Below are positions 48,729 through 57,851 of a stretch of 64,000 bases of DNA, piece by piece. Source of the DNA: Gammaproteobacteria bacterium (GTDB lineage Bacteria > Pseudomonadota > Gammaproteobacteria > SZUA-229); NCBI GenBank assembly GCA_029881795.1, contig JAOULX010000004.1:62001-126000 (forward strand), written 5' to 3'. The notes below the pieces were generated by a model. It saw only the letters and a list, made by a program, of their open reading frames with translations, did no database searches and was not told where the DNA came from. The stretch's first letter is position 1, and each line of letters starts with the position of its first letter. The translations under genes and the position numbers were made by a program.

Positions 48729-50654
48729 TTAACCCTCCAAAACAGCGCGGCCATGATCCACGATTTCAGTAGTGAGCTTAGATGATAGGTCATCAATTGA
48801 CATTACACCTAAGTCTTCACCACTACGTGTACGCACGGCCACTGTATTGGTTTCTAGTTCCTTATCACCCACCACGAGTAAGTAAGGAACGCGTTTAATT
48901 GTATGTTCGCGAATTTTAAAGCCGATCTTCTCATTTCTCAAGTCCGCTGAGGCCCTAATTCCCTGTTTATTAAGAATTTCTTCAATATTTCGTGAATATT
49001 CTGCCTGATTGTCTGTAATATTCATTATCACAGCCTGAACCGGCGCTAACCAGAGCGGAAATTTACCTTCATGATGCTCGATCAGTATACCAATAAATCG
49101 CTCCATCGAACCTAATATCGCTCGATGTAACATCACCGGTACCCGACGATCACCGTCCTCGGCGACGTATTGTGCATCTAGACGGCCTGGCATTGAAAAA
49201 TCAACCTGCAAGGTACCACATTGCCAGCCACGGTCCAGACAATCTTTTAAGGTAAATTCGATTTTAGGGCCGTAAAAAGCACCTTCTCCAGGCTGTAATT
49301 TATATTCCAGCCCTTTCGCTTTAAGTGATTGCGCCAGAGCTTCTTCTGCCTGATCCCATATCTCATCAGAACCCACCCTTTTCTCAGGCCGGGTTGATAG
49401 CGCTATTTCAATATTTTCAAAACCAAACTCTTTATAGACATTAAATGTCAGGTCAATAAAATCAGAGACCTCATCCTGAATTTGTTCTTCACTACAGAAA
49501 ATATGTGCATCGTCTTGTACAAAGTTTCGCACACGCATCAAGCCATGTAATGTACCGGATGGTTCATTACGGTGACAGGAACCAAATTCAGCCAGCCGTA
49601 GCGGTAAATCACGGTATGACTTTAAACCCTGATTATAAACCTGAACATGGCACGGACAGTTCATTGGCTTAACAGCGTAGTCACGGCTTTCAGAATGCGT
49701 GGTAAACATCATGTCACCAAATTTGTCCCAGTGACCGGATTTTTCCCACAGACTCCGATCAACAACAGACGGCGTATGAATCTCTTTATAATCGTGCTGA
49801 CGCAATACCTTACGGATATATTCCTGAACCTCTAAATAAATGGTCCAACCATGATCATGCCAAAATACCATGCCTGGCGCTTCTTCCTGGGTGTGGAAGA
49901 GCTCCATTTGCTTACCAATGCGGCGGTGATCGCGCTTTTCGGCTTCTTCAATACGATGCAAATAGGCTTTTAATAATTTTTTGTCCGGCCAAGATGTGCC
50001 ATAGACACGCTGCAGCATTTTATTATTTGAATCACCACGCCAGTATGCACCTGCCAGCTTAGTTAACTTAAAGGCTTTAATGGCACCGGTGCTGGGCACA
50101 TGCGGACCACGACATAAGTCTATGAAATCACCCTGACGGTATAGAGATAATTCTTGATCAGCCGGAATACTTTCGATAATTTCGGCTTTATATTCTTCAC
50201 CCATGTCGCGAAAAAACGTAACGGCATCATCACGTGACATAACTGAGCGCTCGACTTTAAGGTCAGCTTTAGCCAGATCTGCCATTTTCTTTTCGATGGC
50301 TTGCAGATCATCAGGTGTAAACTGACGTTCAAAATCAAAATCATAGAAAAAGCCGTTATCAATAACCGGTCCTATCGTTACCTGAGCCGTTGGAAAAAGC
50401 TCTTTTACCGCTTGCGCCAGCAAATGCGCTGTTGAATGACGAATAATCTCCAGCGCTTCTTCATTTTTACTGGTAATGATTTCTAAGGCCGCATCTTTTT
50501 CGATCAGATAAGAACTATCAACCAGTTCACCATCGACTTTGCCAGCCAGGGTCGCCTTAGCAAGGCCGGGGCCGATTTCTGCAGCGACATCATAAACAGA
50601 AACAGCGGATGAGAATGTGCGCTGACTGGCGTCAGGCAAAGTAATAACAGGCAT
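48729..50654 (-). CDS. thrS: threonine-tRNA ligase
   Basis: This 641-residue class II synthetase has an N-terminal TGS domain (1-62), an editing domain with [16 protein letters not shown] (zinc-like His motif, about 72-87), a catalytic core with [10 protein letters not shown] (zinc Cys, about 332-341) and [14 protein letters not shown], and a C-terminal anticodon-binding domain. Length equals E. coli ThrS (642). AGGAG precedes the ATG by 6 bp. It heads the thrS-infC-rpmI-rplT-pheST-ihfA operon. Threonyl-tRNA operator hairpins may lie in the 5' leader, but I could not assign them. Confidence 0.98.
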   Translation of the reverse strand: MPVITLPDASQRTFSSAVSVYDVAAEIGPGLAKATLAGKVDGELVDSSYLIEKDAALEIITSKNEEALEIIRHSTAHLLAQAVKELFPTAQVTIGPVIDNGFFYDFDFERQFTPDDLQAIEKKMADLAKADLKVERSVMSRDDAVTFFRDMGEEYKAEIIESIPADQELSLYRQGDFIDLCRGPHVPSTGAIKAFKLTKLAGAYWRGDSNNKMLQRVYGTSWPDKKLLKAYLHRIEEAEKRDHRRIGKQMELFHTQEEAPGMVFWHDHGWTIYLEVQEYIRKVLRQHDYKEIHTPSVVDRSLWEKSGHWDKFGDMMFTTHSESRDYAVKPMNCPCHVQVYNQGLKSYRDLPLRLAEFGSCHRNEPSGTLHGLMRVRNFVQDDAHIFCSEEQIQDEVSDFIDLTFNVYKEFGFENIEIALSTRPEKRVGSDEIWDQAEEALAQSLKAKGLEYKLQPGEGAFYGPKIEFTLKDCLDRGWQCGTLQVDFSMPGRLDAQYVAEDGDRRVPVMLHRAILGSMERFIGILIEHHEGKFPLWLAPVQAVIMNITDNQAEYSRNIEEILNKQGIRASADLRNEKIGFKIREHTIKRVPYLLVVGDKELETNTVAVRTRSGEDLGVMSIDDLSSKLTTEIVDHGRAVLEG

Positions 50655-50758
50655 GTTGTACTCCTAGCTTGTGATGACCCATACAAGAGGCCAGCGGGCA
50701 TTCAATGATCCCTACAAAAGAACATTGAACTGGTTATATCCGGTTTTGGAAAACGGCG

Positions 50759-50787
50759 AGAATAACAGCAATTGCTTACAACTGCAA
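50759..50787 (-). promoter_or_regulatory. candidate promoter of the thrS operon
   Basis: On the minus strand TTGCAG, 17 bp, TATTCT. It would give a leader of about 100 nt before thrS, enough for the autoregulatory structure known in E. coli. Weak -35. Confidence 0.4.
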
Positions 50788-50821
50788 AGCCGCTGTAAAG
50801 ACTGTTTTGTTCACTTCTATT

Positions 50822-50849
50822 GCCTGATGGCTGCTTTAACCCATCAGGC
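50822..50849 (-). other. inverted repeat downstream of the barrel gene
   Basis: Perfect 9-bp arms GCCTGATGG and CCATCAGGC with a 10-nt loop, 22 bp after the barrel-gene stop. There is no T tract on either strand, so it is at best a weak terminator or RNA 3'-end structure. Confidence 0.5.
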
Positions 50850-50871
50850 TGCTAACTCTCTTCAAACGGGC

Positions 50872-52245
50872 TTATTTCAGTAAATCACTGCCGGCAACAA
50901 TCTGAAAATCAACCCCTTTAGGCAGTCGCTTATTCAGAATAACCTGATTCCCTTTTAGATCGTGCCCCAAAGTAATCGCCTGTTTACCAAGCCCTGAGCG
51001 ATAATAGATATAGGTTTTTTTCTTGATTAATTTATTCGTGCTTTTCTGTGTAATCCGGTAATTAGTATTTTTTACAAAACTAATCAGGTCATTTTTATAA
51101 TTGGGCCTGACAACCGGCACAATAATCTGTATATGATAACGCTTGTCTGCCTTGCTAAGCTGTGCATTAGTTAGCTTATTATCTATCAGCTGACCTGTAA
51201 CCGGCTCAGCTGCTTTATCAGCCGCTTTTTGCTGTAAATGCTCGGACAAGGACAAGGTAATATCCGCATGCTCGCTCAGCGTTCTCTCAAGACTTTCCAG
51301 TCTCTGTTCCGCTTTATTAATCTTACCGATTAGCTCGTCATGCCGAGCCTCGCTGCGCTGCTCAGGATTGCTGCTGATCGAATACAGGAAACTTTCTTTA
51401 CGCGGTTTTTTTTCATCCGATGGTGAATAACTCAACCCCATAAACACAGAATTACGAGGATTACTGCGATCATCCGGCACACCCAGAGCCATGCCCAACG
51501 TCAGGCTCACATCATGCGACAAGGCATATAAAAATGACGATGAGATTAATAAGTTTTTATCGTTAGTTTCATCGTCCGCCAGTGCAAGTCCCTGTAACGA
51601 CAAGGTAGTCATGTCAGACAGCGCAAATTCCAAACCGACAGCAGCCGTTACGAAATTTGCCTCAACATAGGGTGTATTTAACAGACCAACATAAACATCG
51701 TCTTTTTTATAACCGAAGTTAGTATGAATGGCTGCTCTGTCAAAGTAGTAGCTCACATTATATTCAACGCCATATAAGGCATCGCCACTGCTGACATCAA
51801 GATCTCCCGACCCCGGAATGATGCTGGAGAAAAAGGTCACCGATTTTGCGCTAGAATTTACACCGCTTGGTTTTAAAAACCGATATTTTAATGTGGCCCT
51901 TAAATCTCTGGTACCACTAACAGACTCAGCCACTCCACCAGGTGTGTAATAGGCATGAGGAATACTAAACCCCAGCTCTGTTGACTGCCCCAGAGTCACG
52001 GCATAACCCAGATTAAGTTTAATTTGCGCCGCTTTGGTACCCGGTGTGGTAACGCTCTCGTATGAATCAACCCCCAAATTCATATACCAGGATGAAAAAC
52101 CGGGTTCGATTATGTCGGCCGTTCTGATCAGCCCGATGCCGGTGCCGCCATCGATTGATTGCGACTCAATTGCGTGCAACATGGAACTGTTTGCAAACAT
52201 GAGAAGCAGACAGGCCAGCGAAGGGTGTTTGATTTCATTTTTCAT
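50872..52245 (-). CDS. outer-membrane beta-barrel protein with C-terminal LytR_C-like domain
   Basis: This 457-residue protein has a signal peptide (about 1-24, ending MLHA). Amphipathic strands (about 35-265: GFSSWYMNLGVDSY, ELGFSIPHAYYTPGG, GVEYNVSYYFDRAAIHTNFGYK) suggest a porin-like barrel akin to the phenol MetA-type family. A charged coiled coil (about 285-335) leads to a final domain (about 365-457) with YIYYRSGLGKQAITLGHDL and VDFQIVAGSDLL, resembling the second half of LytR_C. It is the third gene of the wza-wzc operon (17 bp gap), so a role in polysaccharide export or anchoring is likely. I do not know a named homologue. Chosen start: ATG 52245. Confidence 0.6.
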   Translation of the reverse strand: MKNEIKHPSLACLLLMFANSSMLHAIESQSIDGGTGIGLIRTADIIEPGFSSWYMNLGVDSYESVTTPGTKAAQIKLNLGYAVTLGQSTELGFSIPHAYYTPGGVAESVSGTRDLRATLKYRFLKPSGVNSSAKSVTFFSSIIPGSGDLDVSSGDALYGVEYNVSYYFDRAAIHTNFGYKKDDVYVGLLNTPYVEANFVTAAVGLEFALSDMTTLSLQGLALADDETNDKNLLISSSFLYALSHDVSLTLGMALGVPDDRSNPRNSVFMGLSYSPSDEKKPRKESFLYSISSNPEQRSEARHDELIGKINKAEQRLESLERTLSEHADITLSLSEHLQQKAADKAAEPVTGQLIDNKLTNAQLSKADKRYHIQIIVPVVRPNYKNDLISFVKNTNYRITQKSTNKLIKKKTYIYYRSGLGKQAITLGHDLKGNQVILNKRLPKGVDFQIVAGSDLLK

Positions 52246-52262
52246 ATTTTGAAACTTTCTTT

Positions 52263-54179
52263 TTAGTAAGCCGCATACTGCGAATATTTTCCATAACCCA
52301 GTCTGCCAGGTGCATACCCACTCATAACCAGGCCTGTGGGTTTTTTGCCAGACTGCGTGAGTTTTCGCCAACAAATAGAGACTTCATCCATAGTGGTTAA
52401 GCCTGATCTTACAACAACCATTAAGCGGTCACTGTGTTTAGCAACTATGGTGGCATCTGTAATTGACAACACCGGTGGCGTATCAACCAGAATAACATCG
52501 TATTGGGTTTTGGCTATTTCGAATAAGTTTTTTAACTTATAAGAACTCATTAAAACCGACGAGTTATTTGGGCACTTTCCTGACGTGATAACATCCAGGC
52601 CCGCCATATCAGTTGATTTAACAACATCTGAGAATTCAAGATTGCCTGATAAATATTCAGACAATCCGTTTTTATTGTTGCAGTCAAAAAACCGGTGCTG
52701 AACACCCTTACGCACATCCGCATCAACCAATAAAACCTTCTGACCGAGCTCTGCATACAAACACGCCAGATTAACCGACATAAAACTTTTACCGGCATTA
52801 GGTGTGGGTCCGGTAATCACAATCACACCACGGTGTTTGAGTTTTAACTCTCCACCCTCAAGATTGGTTCGCAGAAAGCGCATAGACTCTATCGCAGGGT
52901 CATCTGGCTGACTTCGGTACAATACACCGAGTTTTTCAACGCTGTTAGTGGTTAATTTTAGTGCCTGACGGTTTAATTTAACCTGAGCCTGACTCAATGG
53001 AACAGTCGCATAGACCGGTAAGTTAAGACTGTATTCAATCGCATTCGGATCATAGATCTTTTGATCCATAAAGGCCCTGACCAGCGCTAATACCGCTCCT
53101 AAAAACAAACCTGCTATCAGACTGGCCATAAACACCAAGGATTTATTCGGCTTAACAGGTCTCTCTGCGGGCACGCCCCAGTCAACCACACTGACTCCGC
53201 CAATTTCACCGGCTTTTAATACTTTTAACTGGTTAGCTTTTTTAATCAGCATTTTATAAATTTCATTACTGAAAACCATGTCGCCGGAAAATTTGCTTAA
53301 CTGATCTTCAATAAAAAGTAACGTCTTTTCAGCCACCGCAGTCTGTGTCTTGATATTATAATTTATATAATGACGGGAAACCGAATTCACGACCTTTGCT
53401 GCCAGCTCTGCGTCGGCGTGTTCAAAAGAAATACGTAAGATTTCTTTTGAACGGCGATCGCTGTAATTGACTTTTAACTTCTCATACAAATTCCCAATTA
53501 CTGTCTGCCTGGAATGTTTACGGATAACATACTCAGCATTCAAATGACTCGTTAGCTCATCAACTTTTAATTCAATACCATGCTGACTGTTTACCTGACC
53601 GGTTTTACCTGACAGTATTAAACCGCCATTCTCATCAAACAAATCATAGCCTGCACTGTCCGCCTTGACTCTGAGAACAAAAGATTTTCCCAGTTGATTA
53701 TGCGGAATTGAAAACGCAGAGAGCCGGATTGATTCGGCGTATCTCACATATTTATCAGACAGTATGCTGTTGAATATTGAAAATGAACTATTGTTATGAA
53801 TCGCAGCACCAATAAACAGCGGCGCTTCCGCCGTCACAGAAAGCGTTAGACTCAGTTCATCAACCACTTCTCCCAGAACACGCCGGGATCGTATAATCTC
53901 ATGTTCGCTGGATTTTGCCGCTGCCATATCACCCAACATTTCCATGTCTGACAAAACTGACAGCGCACTTTTATCATTTTCAATGCGCAGCATGGCCTCG
54001 CTTTTAAATATAGGCACAGCAAGACTAAGATACAAAACAGCTGCAACAACAAAAAAAACAACAACTGAAAGCATCCATATACGGTAACGCCAGAGATGCG
54101 AAAACACCTCTGTCAATTTAACTTCATCATCCCTTATATTATTTTGATTTTGGAAATATGAATCTTCCACAATAAACAC
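52263..54179 (-). CDS. Wzc-like polysaccharide co-polymerase/tyrosine autokinase, short form
   Basis: The 638-residue protein has a Wzz domain (about 18-275) with membrane helices at 35-54 and 347-367, and a cytoplasmic BY-kinase domain. Walker A is GPTPNAGKS (457-465), Walker A' LLVDADVR (483-490), Walker B VILVDTPPV (562-570). The tail ends LGYGKYSQYAAY with three tyrosines. Between FIEDQL (289-294) and FSNEIYKMLIKK (303-314) the long periplasmic coiled coil of Wzc is missing, about 95 residues. Wzc controls capsule or EPS export and length by cycling phosphorylation. It directly follows wza (adjacent stop and start). Confidence 0.9.
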   Translation of the reverse strand: MFIVEDSYFQNQNNIRDDEVKLTEVFSHLWRYRIWMLSVVVFFVVAAVLYLSLAVPIFKSEAMLRIENDKSALSVLSDMEMLGDMAAAKSSEHEIIRSRRVLGEVVDELSLTLSVTAEAPLFIGAAIHNNSSFSIFNSILSDKYVRYAESIRLSAFSIPHNQLGKSFVLRVKADSAGYDLFDENGGLILSGKTGQVNSQHGIELKVDELTSHLNAEYVIRKHSRQTVIGNLYEKLKVNYSDRRSKEILRISFEHADAELAAKVVNSVSRHYINYNIKTQTAVAEKTLLFIEDQLSKFSGDMVFSNEIYKMLIKKANQLKVLKAGEIGGVSVVDWGVPAERPVKPNKSLVFMASLIAGLFLGAVLALVRAFMDQKIYDPNAIEYSLNLPVYATVPLSQAQVKLNRQALKLTTNSVEKLGVLYRSQPDDPAIESMRFLRTNLEGGELKLKHRGVIVITGPTPNAGKSFMSVNLACLYAELGQKVLLVDADVRKGVQHRFFDCNNKNGLSEYLSGNLEFSDVVKSTDMAGLDVITSGKCPNNSSVLMSSYKLKNLFEIAKTQYDVILVDTPPVLSITDATIVAKHSDRLMVVVRSGLTTMDEVSICWRKLTQSGKKPTGLVMSGYAPGRLGYGKYSQYAAY

Positions 54180-55232
54180 CTATTTGTTTGAAAGAACATC
54201 CAGATAAAACAATGACTGTATGCTCGGCATAATCAAATTAAGAACTCTGTTCCATTGTGTCACTCCAGCTGTTGCGACATAAACCACATCTCGTGGTTGC
54301 AACCTAAACCCATCCCCGATTATAAATGCGTCGGCTTCTTGCATATTTAAGTGAAACATTTTAGGTTTATCTGTTTCAGCCGCACGTATAACATAAACAT
54401 TCTTGGCATCAGCTGCCAACGGATCAAGCCCACCGCTGGCCATCAGCGCTTCACTCAGACTCAGCTCACCAGCTAGCATTTTCACTTCTCTGGGTTGCTG
54501 CACTTCGCCGGTAACGTAGACTTTTTCAGCCCGGTTATCAGGAAAGTGCAATACATCTCCGTCTTTTAATGCGATATTGTATTGTATCTGGCCTTTAGTG
54601 AGCATTTCACCTATGGATATTTCCTGCTTTTTCCCGTCCCGCAGCAGATAGGCTTTATTACTACTGGCATGTTCTGTAACGCCGCCGGCAAGCGCCATGG
54701 CTTCCATCACCGTCAGTGGATAGCCTTGAAGAGCTATCAATTTTGGTGTATTGACCTCACCCAGTACATAGACTCGCTGGCTGGCAAAGCGAGCAACACT
54801 GACGCCTATTTGCGGCGTTTTAATCACCTTGGCTAACTTTTTTGTTAACTCAAGCCGGATATCTTCGACTGTTTTTCCACTGGCATTAATAATACCTGCA
54901 AATGGAAAGAACAGCGTACCATCCTGCTGAACCTGAAAGCCGGCAACACGATTGCTTTCAGCATCAGCTTGTGCTGATAATAAGCCCGGATGATTCCAGA
55001 TAATGATACTTATTATATCTCTGGGGCCAATCCTGTAGGCCTTATTAAGGGGCTCTTTATTGAGATCAGAAAGCTTATTCGCTAAATCACTGGCTGGTTG
55101 TTTGGGCAAGGCATCCCGAACTGAAGTCAATGAAACAGCATCATAACCATTAATATTGACCTTATCGTAATCAGGAGCCCTCATTCCCGGGGCAATAGCA
55201 CAGGCGTTAAGTGACATTAAAACAATCAGCAC
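54180..55232 (-). CDS. wza: Wza-like outer-membrane polysaccharide exporter
   Basis: This is a 350-residue lipoprotein with lipobox LNAC near the N-terminus, then the Poly_export domain (about 60-140; AYRIGPRDIISIIIWNHPGL, FQVQQDGTLFFPFAGIINASG) and two SLBB repeats (about 145-300; VYVLGEVNTPK and VYVTGEVQQPREVKM). It forms the export channel in the outer membrane. The annotated start is GTG at 55232, but this gives only ten residues before the Cys and no basic n-region. The in-frame upstream codons (DRVFRWRSGL) would complete a proper signal, so the true start may be upstream at a non-ATG codon. First gene of the EPS operon. Confidence 0.87.
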   Translation of the reverse strand: MLIVLMSLNACAIAPGMRAPDYDKVNINGYDAVSLTSVRDALPKQPASDLANKLSDLNKEPLNKAYRIGPRDIISIIIWNHPGLLSAQADAESNRVAGFQVQQDGTLFFPFAGIINASGKTVEDIRLELTKKLAKVIKTPQIGVSVARFASQRVYVLGEVNTPKLIALQGYPLTVMEAMALAGGVTEHASSNKAYLLRDGKKQEISIGEMLTKGQIQYNIALKDGDVLHFPDNRAEKVYVTGEVQQPREVKMLAGELSLSEALMASGGLDPLAADAKNVYVIRAAETDKPKMFHLNMQEADAFIIGDGFRLQPRDVVYVATAGVTQWNRVLNLIMPSIQSLFYLDVLSNK

Positions 55233-55261
55233 TAAGCCTGAGCGCCATCTAAATACCCGGT

Positions 55262-55666
55262 CAATATTCAGCCCATATTTGCAAGTATCGATAAACTTTT
55301 CCCCAATTATAGCAGCAACTTTTTAAGGTTGTTTTTAGGAATATATCCTAAATCTATAAAAATACACAGTTTTTCAATAATACACACGTAAAATATATGA
55401 GTTTAGTCACTCCATTAGCGGCCAGTTTCTGACAAACGTGAGTTTTTTTAGATTGAATGGTAAAAACAGGAGAAAATCCGGGAAAACACAATTAATGCAG
55501 CTTAATGAAACAAAAAACGCTTAGAGCAGGCTTTAAATGACTCGAGTTTAGCTAATTAAGCAGGCTATACAGATGGTTTTAATCGGTTATCAACACCTAT
55601 TAACCATTGTACGCAGTCATTAAAACAACAACATTTGAAATCCCTACCAATCTCTTTGTCAAAGAT
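55262..55666 (-). promoter_or_regulatory. EPS operon upstream region
   Basis: A gene-free stretch upstream of wza and reaching tRNA-Val. TATAAT (minus strand, 55306-55311) is a good -10, with no clear -35; its start point would be near 55299. A palindrome TTTAGGA-ATATA-TCCTAAA occupies 55334-55352, just upstream, and could be an operator. No ORF or RNA gene seen. Confidence 0.5.
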
Positions 55667-55743
55667 TGGTAGGCGCGAGTGGATTCGAACCACCGACCCC
55701 CACCATGTCAAGGTGGTGCTCTAACCAACTGAGCTACGCGCCT
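55667..55743 (-). tRNA. tRNA-Val (GAC)
   Basis: A 77-nt cloverleaf with acceptor stem AGGCGCG/CGCGCCT, anticodon loop TTGACAT (anticodon GAC), T-loop GGTTCGAATCC and an encoded CCA. The CCA and following bases take part in an inverted repeat (see findings). Confidence 0.96.
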
Positions 55744-55774
55744 GTGTTGATCTGCATACAAAAACAGAGCGCGC

Positions 55775-55803
55775 ATTCTAATAGATGTGATGGCAATCGA
55801 CAA
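55775..55803 (-). promoter_or_regulatory. promoter of tRNA-Val (GAC)
   Basis: TTGTCG, 17 bp, TAGAAT on the minus strand, then a GCGCGC discriminator typical of stable-RNA promoters under stringent control. Confidence 0.6.
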
Positions 55804-55961
55804 GGCTTTATTAAAAACCAGCGTCCGCAACTGTTAGCGGGGTGCTGGCATTGAAAATGCGTTTCTAGCACGAACATAGGCCATGCTTTAGCTACTACTG
55901 TTGGTGAAAAAGAAGACTGCGCAGATAAGTAACCGGCATAACCAGATAGTTGCCGACGAAA

Positions 55962-56306
55962 TTAACCGGGTGGCCAGCTCATTGGCCGGCCGCCCAGCAC
56001 ATGTAAGTGAATATGATAAACCGTCTGACCGCCATCATCATTACAATTCATTACGGTTCTGAAGCCTGACTCCGAGATACCCTGCTGTCTGGCCACATCC
56101 TGAGCAGTTAAATACATTTTCCCCAACAACCCGGCATCAGCTGGCTGCAGGTGATTAATTGTTGCGATGTGTTTTTTAGGGATGACTAAGAAATGACAGG
56201 GTGCCTGAGCCGATATGTCACGAAAGACACTCACATCATCATCCTGATATAGAATATCGGCAGGAATTTCGCCACTATTGATTTTACAAAATAAACAATC
56301 TGACAC
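55962..56306 (-). CDS. hinT: HIT-family protein HinT
   Basis: This 114-residue histidine-triad nucleotide-binding protein has MSDCLFCKINSGEIPADILYQ at the start and the triad HIHLH at residues 98-102. HinT-type enzymes hydrolyse purine phosphoramidates such as aminoacyl-AMP. Length matches E. coli HinT (119). Gene stands alone in an intergenic setting beside tRNA-Val. Confidence 0.94.
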   Translation of the reverse strand: MSDCLFCKINSGEIPADILYQDDDVSVFRDISAQAPCHFLVIPKKHIATINHLQPADAGLLGKMYLTAQDVARQQGISESGFRTVMNCNDDGGQTVYHIHLHVLGGRPMSWPPG

Positions 56307-56420
56307 AACCTAGCTACCGTTTTAGTTTCATTAGTCGATAAAATAACACAGTTTTAAACACCATGCTGCGGTGTCTTTCAGACTGCAGATCATTTAAAAA
56401 ATCAGACACACTGACCTCCA

Positions 56421-56777
56421 CTAGACGTAGATATCAACAAGCGAACCGGCATCAATGTCTTGTTGCCGCTCGGCACTCTCTGCCCGGTATTGGTTATTAA
56501 TATAGGTATTGACGGCCTGACGGGCATTGTAACCCAGGCCCGATTGCTGCGAATCTGAACGTCTGTGCGCCAGCGTATCTCTGGTACTGGAAACATCTTC
56601 TGTCTGGATTCTCTGGCGACTGAGAACCTCACCCTGAACAACTCGCTCCTGCTGAGGCTGTATTGTTGCTTTGTTAGCAGATGACTCAGCCTGTTCTCGC
56701 TTAACACGTATTCTGAGCCCTGCCTCACGGGCAATGTCATACGGGTTAATGGATGAATTGGCAGCACTTACATACAT
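56421..56777 (-). CDS. conserved-looking hypothetical protein
   Basis: This is a 118-residue hydrophilic protein, rich in Gln, Arg, Ser and Glu, with no membrane segment or signal peptide. The middle (about 25-80) looks disordered; the end INNQYRAESAERQQDIDAGSLVDIYV is more ordered. Similar-sized genes occur near recR in some gammaproteobacteria, but I know no function. A clear ATG and intact frame support a gene. The gap to recR is about 100 bp. Confidence 0.5.
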   Translation of the reverse strand: MYVSAANSSINPYDIAREAGLRIRVKREQAESSANKATIQPQQERVVQGEVLSRQRIQTEDVSSTRDTLAHRRSDSQQSGLGYNARQAVNTYINNQYRAESAERQQDIDAGSLVDIYV

Positions 56778-56876
56778 GCTAAATATCTCTCTCCGCCGCT
56801 AGGAGCAAGCTCAGATCCTGAATCTTCCAGTATAGCAATGGATTCACAAATTACTACTTAACGGCAAGCCACTTCG

Positions 56877-57467
56877 TCAAATTAGCTTTCTGCCACTAAA
56901 GGCATGCGCCAGTGTACCGCCATCGATAAACTCAAGTTCACCACCCAGTGGCACGCCATGAGCGATTCGAGAGGCCTCTATGCCCTGCTCTTCTGCCATT
57001 TCGCTGATATAGTGAGCAGTGGCTTCGCCTTCCACCGTCGGATTGGTTGCCAGTATCACTTCCTTGATATGACCGGTTATAAAACGCTGCTCTAACAAAT
57101 CCAGACCCAGCTCCGCCGGGCCGATACCATCGAGTGGTGACAGATGCCCCATTAATACGAAATATTTGCCACGAAAACCGGTTGCCTGATCAATCGCAAG
57201 CACATCAACCGGTGACTCCACCACGCATAACAGTGAGTTGTCACGTGACAAGTCAGAACAATGCTGACATTCATCATGCTCACTAAAGGTTCTACATTGT
57301 CGGCAGTGGCCGATTTCTTCAACGCCTTTTTTCAAAAGCTCAGACAGTTTTAACGCGCCGTCGCGGTTTCGTTCCAGTAAATGAAACACCATGCGCTGGG
57401 CTGATTTCGGGCCGACCCCTGGCAAACAACGAAAGGCCTCTATCATTTGCTGTAAAAGCGGTGACAT
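56877..57467 (-). CDS. recR: recombination mediator RecR
   Basis: The 196-residue protein has an HhH motif ([18 protein letters not shown]), a four-Cys zinc finger (C55, C58, C67, C70 in [16 protein letters not shown]) and a Toprim domain with [11 protein letters not shown]. With RecF and RecO it loads RecA on gapped DNA. It ends the dnaX-ybaB-recR set, 21 bp after ybaB, as is common. Confidence 0.97.
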   Translation of the reverse strand: MSPLLQQMIEAFRCLPGVGPKSAQRMVFHLLERNRDGALKLSELLKKGVEEIGHCRQCRTFSEHDECQHCSDLSRDNSLLCVVESPVDVLAIDQATGFRGKYFVLMGHLSPLDGIGPAELGLDLLEQRFITGHIKEVILATNPTVEGEATAHYISEMAEEQGIEASRIAHGVPLGGELEFIDGGTLAHAFSGRKLI

Positions 57468-57488
57468 ATTTCTGCTGCTATATCGTGA

Positions 57489-57812
57489 TTAGAACGGTAA
57501 CTTCATACCTGCAGGTAAGTTCATACCTGCTGTCAGACCGGACATTTTTTCCGATGATTGCTGCTCAACTTTGCGTACCGCATCATTCACCGCAGCGGCC
57601 AGCAGGTCTTCCAACATATCTTTATCATCACTCATCAGGCTGTCATCCAGATTAACACGGCGTATTTCATGGCGACCATTCATGGTCACTTTTACCATGC
57701 CGCCACCAGCCTGACCTTCAACTTCCAGCGTAGCAAGTTCAGCCTGTGCTTTTTGCATGTCTTCCTGCATTTTTTGCGCCTGCTTCATCAGGCCACCTAA
57801 TCCACCTTTCAT
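57489..57812 (-). CDS. YbaB/EbfC nucleoid-associated protein
   Basis: This 107-residue protein begins [46 protein letters not shown] in the usual family way (shown here in part: [17 protein letters not shown]). It binds DNA as a dimer. It lies between dnaX and recR, its standard place. Confidence 0.95.
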   Translation of the reverse strand: MKGGLGGLMKQAQKMQEDMQKAQAELATLEVEGQAGGGMVKVTMNGRHEIRRVNLDDSLMSDDKDMLEDLLAAAVNDAVRKVEQQSSEKMSGLTAGMNLPAGMKLPF

Positions 57813-57851
57813 TTGCTCTACCTCATCTTAATCTGATTAATACTTGAATAT

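Noticed and set aside
50655-50780. Threonyl-tRNA-like operator hairpins upstream of thrS
   Set aside because: A CAATG/CATTG pairing with a large loop can be drawn, but the loop does not mimic a Thr anticodon convincingly.
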